64,000 bases of DNA, taken from Drosophila pseudoobscura (taxonomy: Eukaryota > Arthropoda > Insecta > Diptera > Drosophilidae). The notes beneath the pieces are model-generated. The model worked only from the letters and a program-made list of their open reading frames with translations. It was not told the DNA's origin and ran no database searches. Made by a program: the position numbers and the translations under genes. Shown here piece after piece: positions 21,391 to 35,500 of the stretch. How positions within the stretch are numbered: the stretch's first letter is position 1; each line of letters opens with the position of its first letter. The stretch lies in the NCBI RefSeq assembly GCF_009870125.1, contig NC_046679.1, positions 806,001 through 870,000 of the forward strand. Reading direction: 5' to 3'.

Positions 21391-24300
21391 GCTTTTGGTA
21401 AATCAAAAATATTCTCTTTTCTTCTTATTTTCCTCCCCCTTTTTTGCGGCAGCAGCAGCAGTCAAAGGGCGGGGGAGGACTGGGGGGCCTCCAACTACCG
21501 AGGGAGTCCTTGTCGACGCCAGCGAACGGCAGCGACAGCAACAGCGACTGCGACAACGACAACAACAAGGCACAAAGGACGAGGACGACAAACAAAACAG
21601 TGCAAAAGCAAAACTACAGAAAGGACGGGGACGGGGGACGGGGGATGGGGCAGCAGCATTTCCCTGCCAGCCCAGGATTCACTAATACAAGCACAGAGAG
21701 AGCACACCAACACACACACACACACAAACGATAAAAGGGGATGAACAGGGGATGTTGTTCAAAGCAGTAGCGCCCCCCCCCTGTAGCAGCAGGGGAATGA
21801 GCCAAGGAAATTCATCAAAACGCCATTTGCATAGCACTCCATTACAGCGAAAAGAACAAAGAGAGGCACAATTAAAAACGCTCGACACAGCCGAGGGCGG
21901 AGCAGGGGGGGGAACAGGGGAGAACAGAAGAGCAGGCAGTAGGCGTCGCTAGGAGAAGGACACGCTTCGGCCACTTGAGGTCCAAGAGTCGCTCCTCCAA
22001 AGGCGGGCTTTGGTGGCGTGGCCAAAGGAATCGGCGCGGCGCCTCTTCAGGCGCATCTTTGTGCATCGCGTCTCCCTGGTCGCATAGGTAAAAGCCTCCC
22101 GTCCGCCCGTGTGGGCCCTAAACATCAAAGAAGATCCACGGCTCGACCTCAATGGCTTAATTGCTACTGGAAGAATGTTCGGAAGGGCTTCGGAAGCCGC
22201 GCAAAGGAGGCTGCTCCTCCGCATCGCATCGCCTATCATCAAATATTTGTGCAAGCTTTTATAGGAGTGGCTCTGCTGAAGGACTTGAAGGTATTACAAG
22301 CAATTATTAACAAACAACTATGTACACCAGGTACTCTCTGGGAAGGCAAATCAAGGAATTCAACTGCATCGAAGATATGGCGACAGTCCGAGTATGGGAA
22401 TCAGAAGAACTGCTTAAAGATACAAGATGTATCCAACGACAGAGCAAGGGATAGGCCAACCTCCCGTTCGCTGTTCAAATTTTAGGAAAGATCAAGGAGG
22501 GCTCTATTCATAGCTGGGAATCGTTGGAAAGACTAAGCCCCACTCGCAACCTATTCAATTAATCAAGAACTTAAACCTTTTATAGGTCGAACTATATCTT
22601 GTTCTGGGGTCTAGTTCTATGTAGACTGGGTTTTGTTAGGTTGAGGCGTTTGCTGAAGAGAGAAGAAGACAAAGGCGGTTCGTTTACCGCCTGAACCGTA
22701 GGTGAGAGACCGGAATCTACGGTATCCAAGGGACTGTGCGATCTGTGGATGGGATTGCCATTCTGGCGAATCTATCCTTAATTTTGATCCTAATATTTGA
22801 TCTCCTCAAGATGAAGATTGGTTTTCTTTCGCACAATATTGCTTTTCGCTATACTCCTGCGACGGTACTTTCCCTTTGGCAGACTTTTGAGTATGTTTTA
22901 AATTAGGTTCTGATTAAAATATTGTTTCGTATGAATGCGTTTCAGCTTACACATACGTCCTGTCCCGCCGGCACACTTCAGAAAGATGTTGTCGATTCCG
23001 TAAATAAAATGGTAAATGTTCAATATACGGGCCTACGACTCTCGAAGGACCGCGATTTATTAAGAATTTACGAGCAGCAACTATTTAGCGGTTGGACATG
23101 GTTTTTTTTAATGGATTTTGAAAGTCTAAACATCTTATCTTGCGCTTACTTCTTGGACTTCTTTCGGATAACAAAATATATGGAAAACTATAAGACAATT
23201 CCATCCTCACACAGTAATCCGGAATCCCCAATTTCCGGTCCGTGGACCTCTCCTTTCATCAAAAGGTATCGGGCCTAGCAAACGACTCTCAAATGGTGAC
23301 CAGTTCTCAGTGACCAGTCCGCGGGAATAAAAACTTTGGGGAGCACTGCCCCAGCAAATGGTTCAATAATTCGCAGCCGATTCATGTATCGTACGTGCCG
23401 ACTGTTCTTATATCTAAGTATTTGATATAGTTTATGACTTTTCCTCTTTTCGGCTCATTAAATCATGTATCTCACAATGAATTAGGCGATTTCCAATTTT
23501 ACCTTCAACTATTTTCAGAAACAGAACTGGTTTTCCCTACAAAGAATTGTTTTTCATGGCCGTCGTTTGATGGATAATTTTACTTAGAAACAGACAGACT
23601 AAAGGACACAACTCTTAATCCTTTTATGTTAGGAAATGATTCTGCTGCCTCTGCTACCAACCGACACCAGAGCCACCTTCCCTAGAAGAAACGCAGAAAA
23701 TAGACCGAGGTGCGTTGCCGCATCACGCGCAGCACATTTAATCCAGAAATATAGAATGTCTATTACACTCGAGAGACTTTGCGACTGGATCTTCTTCCAT
23801 GCAAACCACAAAGGGTATAACTTTTGTATAAATTCTGTATAACTCAAGGATTTTCCCAGATTTTCAGTTAAAACACTCAGAAGGCAGGGGGCGGAGGCTG
23901 GCTTCTTCATAAGTGGGTTCTGATATGATTTCTTGTAAACATAATTAAATGAAATATAAAAATGTTTCAGCAAGGAGTTCCTTCCCCTGCACTTCGCTTC
24001 GTTTCGGTGCGCATCAGTTCTTTTATGTGCTCTCTAATGTCGGACGAATCGTTTGGAATCGTGCAGTTGAATGGAAATTATGAAATAATTACAGAGCCTC
24101 TAATCAATTTTCGGGCTGTGCTCGAGGGGAAGGGCACAACAAAGGAAGGGCCTCTGGCTCTGGCCCTGCCTGTGCCTCTGGGGATCAAGGCAGATGAATC
24201 TTTTCGCTATCCCTATTAGATTGCGTTCGTTTCGCAGGATTATTGTTCGCTCTATTCTTTGCAAGTTATGAGCTCCGCTCCGAGCTCGGATGATTGACAG

Positions 24301-24712
24301 GTAAGTGTAGCGTAAGATGAGGGCTTCTGTGCGCCGTCGCTGGGACGAATGCCGGAGGCTACTCTTTCTTTGAGGAGTGTTCCCTGCCAAGCGGTTGCCC
24401 AGGTGACTTGACGTCCTGGCTGAGCCTAAGCTCAGATCAGAGCCTGCGGTAGGGCTCTGTGACACACTCACTTGCAGATGAAGATACGGATACACAATGT
24501 CCTCCGTCCGCCACGGGTTTGCCACTTCAGGAGAGGAGACGACTGCACCTTGGGAGCTGCACCGCTTGTTATCCGCACTAATTGTTGACAAATCTCAGGC
24601 ACGGCACGAGCCAAAAGGAAACAAAGCACGAGTACGAGCAGTCTGCGACGTGTGACAATGCGTTGAGCGGAAGGCGACAGCTACAGCGACAGCGCTAAGC
24701 TGGAAAGTCAAA

Positions 24713-24734
24713 CTGAATGAATGAATGAATGAAT
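24713..24734. repeat. TGAA tetranucleotide repeat
   Basis: About five consecutive TGAA units. Confidence 0.7.
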
Positions 24735-25189
24735 CCTCCTCAATTCCGAGTCCCTGAGTTGACAGCAGCATCAGCAGCAGCAGCAGCACCCCTCCTCCTG
24801 GCAGCCATGGCCGCGCTAAGGCGGCAGTACATAAACGCTGGCTCTTTGGGGGTAGCCCGCACCCACAGCCCACAGTCCACAGCCCACACACAATTGTTGC
24901 ATGCGGACATCCCGAACGGCGCTTACGTCATTTATGTACGGATATTGAGAACCTAATTGATGAGCAGACGAGGAGAGCCGAGGAGAGGAGACGACCCCAC
25001 CATCTGTTGGTGCAGCAGAGTCCTGCGGAGTGGAGTGCCGAGAGCCGAGTGCGACCTCCAACATAATGATGCTCCATGTACAACAAACACACAAAGGATG
25101 TTCTTTTCAAAGTGTCCGTGGTTGCGGCAGACGAAGCGAGACGGCACTAGGCGAATAGGAGTCATTGTGTGTGCAACCAATATGCGCAG

Positions 25190-25232
25190 GTCCACACCCA
25201 CACCCACACCCCCACCCTCATCCACATCCACA
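25190..25232. repeat. CCCACA-type repeat
   Basis: Imperfect CCACAC/CCCACA units, then CCACATCCA. A pyrimidine-rich simple repeat. Confidence 0.6.
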
Positions 25233-25677
25233 GGCCACAGTCGACTTGTCCGCATTGTACATTGTACATAAACAGAGCCAAAGGAGAGCTGGTTTTGGCG
25301 CTGAGGTTCGAACCACAGTCCGTGGGCAGTCCATGTACAGGCAACGACGGGGTGTGAGGCAAGGGTTGTAGCTGTATTCAGCAGCCCACTCCACCCCGAT
25401 CCACTCCAGCGGCAGATTGGAAGCCCTACCCTCCCGTCAGTGAACTTCCTACCACCGCACAGAGAGCGCAGAACTAAACAGCAAATGTGGAATGGAAATT
25501 ATTTTCAAATAAGTTTGAAAACAATACTCCAGGCTGTATGGCTGCATGGCTGACTGGCTGACTGGCAGGGGAGGCAGCCGCCTCGTTTGTTTCTAATGAG
25601 GTTAAGGCGGCGCACGACGACCGCCATTGCGCTCAACGATGGCGTCTGATGGCAGTCTAGACCAGTCGGCACCCAGA

Positions 25678-25719
25678 ACACGGAAACACGGGAACACGGC
25701 AACACGGTAACACGGTAAC
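25678..25719. repeat. AACACGG(N) heptamer/octamer repeat
   Basis: Five imperfect copies of an AACACGG unit with one or two variable bases between them. Confidence 0.65.
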
Positions 25720-27996
25720 TGGGGGAACTATTAACGAAGGTCAATAGTGCCTCTGCCTTGCCCCTGCCTTGTTGATGGCCAAGTTAATCCTGTTGCCAGT
25801 TGCCAGTTCAGAAGGGAAACCCACACCTTCTCAGGTGAGATACGCATCGCTAGGGGACTAGTGGAAGTCCGCACTCTTGCATTTCTAGCATAAGCTCTTG
25901 CTGAACGGATTGCTTGATTCATTTTGGGTACTCACAAATATTAAATTTCAACATATGATGAGCAAAGGAATATTCCGATATTCTAATCGAAACAAACGAA
26001 GAAAAGAACAAGGTTACATTGTGGATCACCATAAATCTGTCCAGAGCAATCAGTTCTTGTCCGCTCTTTACTCTCCTTTAGGCTGAAACACAAATTACAA
26101 TCTACCATTTAAGCTGAAAGCCGCGTATTTAAGGCATGAACAAAGTTCAATTTTCGTTGGATGATTCTCCAAAGCCGATCATGTTTTCCAACAAAGACTT
26201 GCCTTTCGACCGATCATTCAATTGGCGGATTGGTTTAATGTCTTGATTTTGATAGGAGTTGTGTAGTGTATAGGATGCACTGTATAGGATGCACTGCTCC
26301 TGTGAAAAGGAAACCCTGCCTCACTAGGAAGAAACTTCCTGAGCTCCCCGTCCAAACAGTTCCGTCCAACAGCCCAAAACAATCCCAACAACATTCTATG
26401 TTATTTGTTGTTATGTTATTGCTATTCCGTTTTTCTTCTCCTTCTCCTCTTGCAGTTACCCACAGCCCACATATCGCTGAAGTCAGTTCCAGTCAGTCTT
26501 TCGGTTCCACGAGTAGCCGCGGCGCGAGAATGCGGGCAGCTATCAGACCAGTGCGATTGCCCAGAACGATGCCGCACGGATACATATCCAGAAAGGAGAT
26601 CTACGTTGTAGTTAAGATTGTATGGGGCATAAGGATCACTATATCAGATAGCAACAAGCACTCTCTGACGGACCATAGAGACGTACAGACCGACGGAAGC
26701 CGTTTGTGCGTGAATGGTGCTTGCTCTACAGTTGGAAAAAAGAGGAAAAACAAAGCCTTTGCCTAGTCCTAATCCTAGTACTAGTCCTGAGTATGGTTAC
26801 AAATTAATAAATAGAAAACGCAGTCGGTACGTTGGAATCAACGCCCACGTGCCTCGACACTAAGATACCCGGTACTCGGGTTTCTACGTTTTTACGATGC
26901 GTATTTCAGAGAAAATATAGGCAGAGTTAGTTCTATGATTATCAAACTTTATGTAGAAGAAACTTAAGCTAGGCTCCAAACAAATTCAAGCGAGTATACT
27001 CGTATTAGATTAGTATGAAAAAATATTCAATAAAAACTTCAAAATTTTGAATGGCTCAGAATAGTGCCGTGTCTATTCTCAGTAATTTCAGGGTATTCGG
27101 AGCCCAAACCCAGGACCTCCAGGAGCCCCAAAATGGACAAATAGAGACATGGAGAGACAGACCTCGATAGAACATTGTCCAGGACACAATGGTTTAATGC
27201 TCATTCGTGCTTTCTTTCTCTTTCCACAACTCAGAGTGGATTATTCCTAAACGTCGACCTAACATAACCTTCATATTTTCTACGGAAATACAGGAATATA
27301 CAAACTGAATAGACCCCTGTACTTTTTGAGTACCCCGTATGTGCAAAAGAGAAACACTTTCAAGTGAATATTTTTGATTTGGCGCATATTTGAGGCGCAA
27401 TCAAGTAAATACTCTTCCCTCTTCTGCTCTGCTTACACTCTGCTCTGTCACAGCGAGTAACCCTTCGAAATGCGATTCGATTTCACGCTGGGGCTAGTTT
27501 TGCGATTGGGGGAAGTTGTGATTGAATATTTCTCGTACGAGTGCTTCCAATTTGCGCGTGAATTTAATATGCCTTAGAGCCTTCTTTAGACTACGAAAAT
27601 GAGGAAGGAGTGAGGAATGCACTTACCGAAACAGACACAAAACACAAAAGAGAGTTGGCCAACGCTTGAGAATATATGAAATCAAGACGCTGCAAGTCCT
27701 TTAAGATTGCCGAAGCTGTGTTATAGTCCAACTTGTAGAAGTTTTCAACTCTTATGTTCTGTAAGTTTTCTATTTGTGGGGATCCTTATATTACAGTTGA
27801 TTGATGCAGTACATGCAGTACCTGAAAGAGATAAAAGCAAACCAGGATAATCATATGGAACAAGTAGTCTGAAAGCTTAACAAGATCGAGGTCTAAGGAG
27901 AAAAGTGTAGTTCTCTCAGAAACATATAATTTATCAGGACGAATCGAATATTCGATTGGCTTAGTGCACCACTACAACAGATCAACGGATTCATAC

Positions 27997-28061
27997 ATTG
28001 ATCTATCTATAGCTTCCTCCATAGATTGATCCACAGATCCATCCATAGATCTATCTACCTA
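27997..28061. repeat. Degenerate ATAGATC/CCATC repeat
   Basis: Overlapping imperfect copies of an ATAGATC(C)ATC-like unit over about 65 bases. Confidence 0.5.
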
Positions 28062-29743
28062 ATGACAATAAATCTGAATCTGATGGTTTTTTTTAGTTGA
28101 TTTTTGGTAGATTCTTGGCGGATATCTTAGTGTCGATGCACGGGCAAGTCGACTAAAGCGTTTCAAAGAAGGAGTGTTTGTACGTAGCCATAACATAATA
28201 CCCTTTATGGAGATTATAGGCTTTTTTTTGTAAGATTTGTCTTCTCTGCAATTCCAGATCGAGTAGAGAAGGCAGGATTTCAGTATTGCTACTTCTATAA
28301 ACTGGTACCCGCTACTCAAGGATTACAGGGGTAATCAGTGGGTTTAACGGGGCCACCTGCCGCATTGGCTTCATCGCACGATGCAAAGTACAGAATTCGG
28401 TGGAACTATATGCCGCAGGTAGCAGTCCCGCTGCATTGGACATCCACTGCTACGATTCGAAGAGACAGATCGGAAGAAAGTCAGTCTCATGCTATGGCGA
28501 ATCTCATTAGTCTATACTCTATAGGGAGCCTCTGTAGGCTTATTTAAGTGATGGTCCCCACCTTATGGAGCTGCGATGTGGTAAAAATTCGATTGAAGGA
28601 CTGAACGCACTGCAAACTAGGGATAAAGATATAGGGAGAACGATCATCAGTCTTGCCTTTAATTATAGGACACAATACATACCTATAGATTCGTGTCTCC
28701 GTTCAATTTGGCTGACAATATCCTGGTCCTGGAGAAATCGTGCCGATCCGAGCGTGAATTGTTAATGGCGGTGACGAGGTGGGTTTGGACGGGTGTAATT
28801 TGATTGTTGCTTTGACGGCTGGACGCGATTTCGATGGCGAATGTGAGAAGGATGCTTTCATTTTGATTTGTATGCTCAACGAGGGATTGTGTTGTTAACT
28901 AACAATTAATGTTTGGCAAATTGCACAATTGGAAGGACAAGAGTTCAACAGACAAACGTAAACAACAAAATGATAACAAGAAGCAGAGGCACGGAGACCG
29001 AATTAAAAGCTAAACAAGGCAAACGTCGGCGGTGGCGGTGGCTGTGACGGTGACAGTGGCGTCGCCGGCTTTTTCGGGTGGATAGCACCAGTCCAGTACC
29101 AGAACCAACTCAACTCCAGTTCCAATTCCTTCAAAACAGCTTCGCTCTCCTCCTGCACTGCACTGCTGGCACTAGGTGGCGATTTTGATTATCGTTGTGG
29201 ACATTTCTGCCCTGCCTGCCACTTATTCGCCAAGCCAACCAAAGACCCCCTTCTTTGCGTGTTTTCGGACGATCGTACGCGTTTTTATATGGCAGGAGTC
29301 ATCCTCGTCCTCTGGCAACTCTGGTCTGGTCTGGTCTCTCCCTCGCCAGAGAGAAAATCCACGAAAATCGCCTTGTCTAAAGCATTTTCGGTGTGGGGTT
29401 GGCTGCTTTACACTTCATTAATGTCATTAAATCGCTCCACTAGCTGTTCGCGAGCATTAAAACACTTTTCAATGTGTGCCTTGCTGCTCTGCTGCTTCCT
29501 CTTTATATTTTGTGTATTTTATGTTGCTGTTGCTGGGACCTGCTGCTGCTGCTGCCGTTCGGTTTTTTTGGACGTTATGTTGCGTATTCGTTGTGTTGCT
29601 CGATTTATGCAAATGCCTCGGGCGCGAGCACTTCGCAAGCGGTGTAGCACTTTTTATTTTGTTATAAATAATAGATTTATTGAATGGCAAAACAAAATGT
29701 AGTCGAGTTGTAGTAACTAGGGCTGCAAGACCATCGATGGCAC

Positions 29744-29751
29744 TATCGATA
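29744..29751. promoter_or_regulatory. DRE motif between Axn and Mgat2
   Basis: Perfect TATCGATA, with CATCGATG just upstream at 29732-29739 and a further ATCGAT just downstream. This cluster resembles the others beside promoters and may mark the distal promoter of Mgat2 or Axn; the assignment is inferred. Confidence 0.5.
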
Positions 29752-30997
29752 ATATCGATTGTTTTCGAATAATTGTGCGATACTGCCCATGGTCGTATGA
29801 CAGTGCACATGCTTACTCCTCATGTCTGAAAGGTGGAGAAGGTTGAGATCAAAGAAAATCCAAATATGTATATGCTGGACTAAGAATCCAAACTACGCAT
29901 GCATTTCTCTCGCTCTCACTGCATGTAAGAGGTAGTTAGGTGTAGTGTCATACGATCATTTTCGATGCACAGGGTAGATAGAAAAAATATCGGTATTTTT
30001 GTGCGATAAGTGGAACAAATTTGGCGGTAATATACTTTTATTTTGAAAAAACAATATTAGAGCAGAGATCGCAGCAATATCTAATTAAAATAACTGATTA
30101 TTATAGGAAGTCCGGAATATCTTTTTCGTAATGAATAAAAGTAAATTGAATTTGTATTCGAATTTATTTTTGCAGATAAGAGAAAATCCTTAAATTTAAC
30201 ATTAAAACAGAGTATGCCAGGGCTGCTTAACATCAAAAACCTACTTTGCCTACTATGCCTCTAGGTGGCGTGATAGTGAAACAGCGCGCAAACAGCTGTG
30301 TTTTAGTGTAAGTTTTAGTTTAGTGTAACTAACTAACTGTGAACGTTTAGTCACAACTTTAAGTGTTGAATTTAACAAAGAGAACTTGAATTGAAATAAA
30401 TTGAACTGCTCGCTCCGCGCGCTTCTCTGCATCGAATCGACCATTAAAATATAAAAATCATACAAAATCAATACATATATACAAAATGTATAGTTTCCGC
30501 TCATTGATGTTGGCCTGAAATTCGGTGCGGTGCGTGTTTTTGGCTAACGAAAGTGAAAACTCAAATACACGAATTAACATAAAAAACGCTTAAATAATCA
30601 GCCAAAGCGTACAATACAAATGCAAACAATGTGAAAAGATGCCTATCTGTGTGCTGTGCGTGTGTGTAGCCGCAGCAGCCGCAGTAGCAGCTGCGAGTAT
30701 GTATGTGTACCGTAAGTGCATGAAGAAAACGAATCTCAATGATAACAAGAGCCATCAGAGCTAGATAATCAGCGATGATTTAACAAAAGAAGTGCCCCGA
30801 ATCTGAAAGAACCTTCTGCCCAACCGAAATGCCTAAAGCAGAAATTGTAATTGAAATTGTCGTTGCGGCAGCCCAGCGACACGGACTCGAGAGCAAGCAA
30901 AATCGTTACGCTGCATTTTGACTTGGGGGGCGTCTGAAAAATCGATTGGATTGCCCGTAGTAAAGTCGCGAGTCGCGACCATAACAACACTACAGCA

Positions 30998-31052
30998 ATG
31001 ACGCTAAATGGAGTCCCGTGCTCCGTCCGCGGACGCGGATATCTAACCAAAG
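30998..31052 (+). other. Candidate 5' leader exon of Mgat2 with an upstream ATG
   Basis: A strong donor (AAAG then GTGAGT) follows at 31053. An ATG at 30998 opens a short frame. If this exon is spliced to the acceptor at 32278 (TTTCCAG), the frame continues to a stop at 32313, giving a 29-residue upstream ORF before the Mgat2 start at 32540. Exon and splice are inferred from signals only. Confidence 0.3.
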
Positions 31053-31951
31053 GTGAGTGTTCAGGTATTTATTTATTAGCACCGCACCGCAGCAACAAAA
31101 GCAGCAACAGCCAACAACAAATACGAGTGTGTAGTATACAAAAATGCAAAGTAAATGGCGCATTTGTCTGTGAGTTTCGGGTTTGTTTTGGTTTTGGCCT
31201 GGTTTTGCCATCAAATTTCGTAACAACTAAACCGAAAATACCTGTTCGTCACCCCGGCCCGGCCCTCCCCCTCCGCAGTGTGTTTTTTCCTGTGTGTGGA
31301 GCACCCCGCCACCCCATGCACTTGAAGAAGGCAGCATTTCCCCTTCACCTTCGACTGATGCCTGAACTTTGATTCAAAGTCAAATTCTCGTTGTGGGTCG
31401 TCTGTCGGACGCCCCAATTAACGGTAGTTAATGTTGGCCCGGGGTACGGGAGGGATATGATTATAGAGGAGGAACAGTCATTGATTTTATTTACCATTTA
31501 ATTGGGATAGTTTACGTTCGTTTGTCTGACGCAGAGTGGAATAATATATATATATTGATATTCTTAATACACGGCTGTAATTAGTCGTTCGATTGTATGT
31601 AAAAATAGATCAAAATACACAAGCGACCAGTGTGAGACCTTTCTATTCTACTTCAAACCGCCCACAACTGGCCACCGACCAGACCATCCCGATTCTAGGG
31701 AATTCACTGAAGGAATTGGTTCGGGGGGAACCAGGCATACGCGAAAAATAATGATTCTCAGGGGCTTTCTGTACGCGGAATGTTCCACAAATGAAACAGT
31801 TCGCTGGGCCAGCCAAATCTATTTTTACGCCAATTGCCTCGAGGCCGTAAACCGCCCACTTTACAGGCTCTGCTCTCCATGGGGCGGCGTGATGGGGCTA
31901 CGTGAGTCTCCTCCATTGCTATTTAAACTCAAGTGAGTGCCCAAGCGACGT

Positions 31952-31977
31952 ACGACGACGACGACGACGACGACGAC
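31952..31977. repeat. ACG trinucleotide repeat
   Basis: Eight or more consecutive ACG/GAC units in the presumed Mgat2 leader intron. Confidence 0.7.
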
Positions 31978-32539
31978 ATACGATCAAAATATGGATCCGA
32001 GATCGTGGAGAAGCGGAGGCCAGGCTGGCCGTAATTGAATGTGGGGTAGTCGTTACTTTTCTGATTAGCATTCCCATTCCGTTTGCCATTGTGTGGATTG
32101 TTTGGATCGGATTAGGGCCCAGGGTCCCATTAATTGGGCACTTGGAATCCAGAATCTCAAGAGTGCAGAGAGTGTAGAGAGTGGTGTAGCCCCACAAAGG
32201 AAATGGTTATCGAAAGTGGCCCAGTCCAGCCCAGCCCAGCAGTAATGCAATTGATTGTTATTACATCCTTCTTTCCAGATGGCGATCTCGAGATGAAAGT
32301 GCGCACCCAGTGAGCATTCTTCGCTTTAGTGAGCTATTCAGCCCCAGAGCCAGAGCCAGCCACAGACACTGATTGAGAGTGAGAGTGAGAGAACGCGAGA
32401 AAGGCAGAGATACCAGGTCCAAAATGAGAGGTAATCGCACAGAGCCCCGTTCGAATCGAAGCAAGCTATTCATTACTTAGTTTGATATACCAAAAAATAA
32501 AAAGGTCGCATTCTGATACCACTGCCCAACACCGGATCG

Positions 32540-35500
32540 ATGGGACGGAAGCGCAACAACTTCTATATGCGGAGTATATTTCTACTGGCGCTCTGCATCT
32601 TTGGCCTGCTGCAGTACCACAACTTTAACTATCGTAAGACCTGCAATACGCTCTACATTCGACAAACTAATGTCCTGTGTTGTCCTTTCCTTTCGACAGT
32701 GGAGTCCAGGGACACTGTGCTGGGAGATGCAGTCACCAATGACTCGGATGATGCCATCCTGGCCATGGTACCCGCCACACTGCACAAGTACTTGACGCCG
32801 CACTCGCGCAATCACAGCACCGCCGCTGTAACCGGAGCGATGGGCGGGGCCCGTGAGTAGAAAATGTAAAGTATATCTAACTACCATCCACTGATCCACT
32901 CCCTTTTTAGCTCTGCTCCTAAACACGAGCAGCTCCGGAGCGGCCACTGCAACCACAATCAGCTTTGACGTTTACCATCCGCCGAACATATCGGAAATAA
33001 AGCGTCAAATCGTGAGATACAACGACATGCAGCTGGTGCTTAACGAGGACACATTCGGTCCTCTGCAAAACGACTCTGTGATAATTGTAGTCCAGGTGAG
33101 TGCGGGACCCACTCACAGCTAAAGAATGTCCTCATCAACGTGGTGGAATTCTTACAGGTGCACACGAGGATTACTTACTTGCGGCATCTGATTGTGAGCC
33201 TGGCGCAGGCGCAGGACATTACCAAGGTGCTGCTGGTGTTCTCGCACGACTACTACGACGAGGACATCAACGATCTGGTGCAGCAGATAGACTTCTGCAA
33301 GGTGCTTCAGATCTTCTATCCCTACTCCATTCAGACCCATCCCCACGAGTATCCAGGCGTGGATCCCAACGACTGCCCCAGGAATATCAAGAAGGATCAG
33401 TGAGTATTTCCAGTAGAACCGAAGCGGCGTGGAATAACTTATCCGATCCAATAGGGCCATGATCAGAAACTGCAACAACGCTCTGTATCCGGATCTCTAT
33501 GGGCACTATCGGGAGGCGAAGTTCACGCAGACGAAGCACCACTGGATCTGGAAGGCGAACAGAGTGTTCAACGAGCTGGAGGTGACCCGCTTTCACACAG
33601 GTATGCTGTAGCAAGGATCACTTTGAGGGCAGTCCCACTTCAGATCCTTTTTCCGGCATTAGGTTTGGTCCTGTTCCTCGAGGAGGACCACTATGTGGCG
33701 GAGGACTTTCTCTACCTGCTGGCCATGATGCAGAAGCGCACCAAAGACTTGTGCCCCCAGTGCAACGTGTTGTCCCTGGGTACCTATCTGAAGACATTCA
33801 ACTATTACACCTACCACAGCAAGGTGAGAACTGGAGGGGCAACGCGTCCCTTCCCTTCCTTACGCTAGAGCTTGCCTTAAGAAATCTTTTGAGTGGCGCA
33901 TCGAGCGGCCGAATGAGAAAGCCAATGAGATAGAGCGCTTCGAGCCTTACCCTATTTTAAGTACTTGTATATTTATGTTTCAAGAACAACTTAACGCTTC
34001 TGTTGCTACCAGACACACACGCACATACTCACACGCGCCCACACATCGAACGTATCGACAATCATAATGCAAATTGGAGTGGATGGAAACATGAGGCCGA
34101 TCCATGCCGAATGGGTTGGCTATTCTATGGAATATACCCTCTAGTACCAGACCGTCACTGGTTGAATTTGAATTTGAATTGAACACATCACACGCACACG
34201 TCCTAGCAAGGAGCACTAGTTCCCCAACGATTATCGTTCGATTAGCTAGATGCAGAAATAGTGCATTTTAGTCGCTTACCTGGTAGCTAGTTGAGTGACT
34301 AGCTAGTGGCCGATAAACGGCACGGGTTCTAGAGGGTAAATTCACGATCCACCAACACCCACACCCACAGTACCCCCGCCTACATGCGTACACACATGAC
34401 TGTGTGTGTTTATACTTTTGTTTACTTACATACAAACATATATCATGTATTATTATTATTGTATTTTAAATATCATATATATACTATATATCTCTGTTCT
34501 ATTCCGAATTCTGGCACGCAGACTAACAAGAAATCCTATGCTTCCTCGCTGATCTCGACAAACAGTCTATTAGGATACAATAGGAATAATAATAATAACA
34601 ACAACAACAACAATAATAATAATAACAACAACAATAGAAACTCAATGCAATTAGCCGTGTCGTCCTCCTCTTCTTCCACATCATCTGCGCAATCATCAAC
34701 GACATCATTCAGAAACAACAACGCCAAAGTCTATGTGGGCGACACCACCAACAGCATCAACAGCAATAATAGCAACAAGAAAGATCACAATAAGAACAAT
34801 AAGAATAATAAATCAAATAACATGCGAAGCAACCACATCAACACTGTCACCGCCTCCTCAGCCGCCACATCCTCCGACACCAACAACGAGCCAAATAGCA
34901 ATAACAATAACAATAACAACAACAACAAAAATGGTGCACAAACATGGAACTATCATGTCCTGCCGTCATTGTATTCCGTCTATCAGAAGGTAGCCACCAC
35001 ACCACCGCTAGCACATGCTCCAGGCTGGCCTCCAAGTTCCTTCTAGTTAAAACTGCACCTGCGTATCCATCGTATCGTCCTGTCCCTAGTTTGAGCACAA
35101 TTTGCGCACTGACTGTTTGCACTGGGATGCGTTTGTAGGACATTGAGAGGCCGCCCACCCTTCAAGGTGCTGCAAAGACATCCCGGAGGCGACACACGAA
35201 TACTTTATTGGCCGTGTAGATTGCTACCCATCCTCCTTCATCCCCGCGCTTTGGCACTTTTGCATGTACCGTTTATACCGTTTGTACCTTTCCGTTCTTT
35301 GCTTCCTGTTCAATTTTTGTGTACTGCTATGCATTGCTATGCTGTTGCGTTGTGTTAATTAACTTGTCTATGTGTCCCGCGATGGCATGCCACATCTCTG
35401 CCCCGCCCGTATCTGACCGTATCTGCCCGTACCTGCTCTGCCCTCCAGATACACGCACGCGTGCGGCTCGTGAAGATTGATAGCCAGAGCATCATCAATG

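Larger units (their letters stand above)
20330..32539. other. About 12 kb non-coding region between Axn and Mgat2
   Basis: Many frames are open for 60-170 codons on both strands, but none shows family similarity, codon bias or conserved domains, and several are driven by simple repeats. The region probably contains the Axn leader and first introns, the Mgat2 leader (see 30998-31052) and enhancers of both. Simple repeats are dense at 21.08-21.75 kb and 24.7-25.7 kb. A DRE lies at 29744-29751. I cannot place the noncoding first exons. Confidence 0.5.

Noticed and set aside
22018-22485. 155-codon open frame upstream of Axn
   Set aside because: No family similarity, no conserved motif, atypical residue mix; lies in a repeat-rich noncoding interval.
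22922-23278. 118-codon open frame between Axn and Mgat2
   Set aside because: Aromatic-rich translation of AT-rich DNA with no recognisable domain or splice partners. Chance open frame is more likely.
25305-25314. GGTTCGAACC, resembling a tRNA B-box
   Set aside because: A palindromic match only; no acceptor-stem pairing or D-arm/anticodon structure around it.
26266-26766. 166-codon open frame between Axn and Mgat2
   Set aside because: Changes character along its length with no domain. It spans a good intron acceptor (CTCTTGCAG near 26454), suggesting noncoding leader or intron sequence.
29259-29702. 147-codon open frame before Mgat2
   Set aside because: Cys/Leu/Phe-rich and driven partly by CTG repeats; the antisense frame is equally open.
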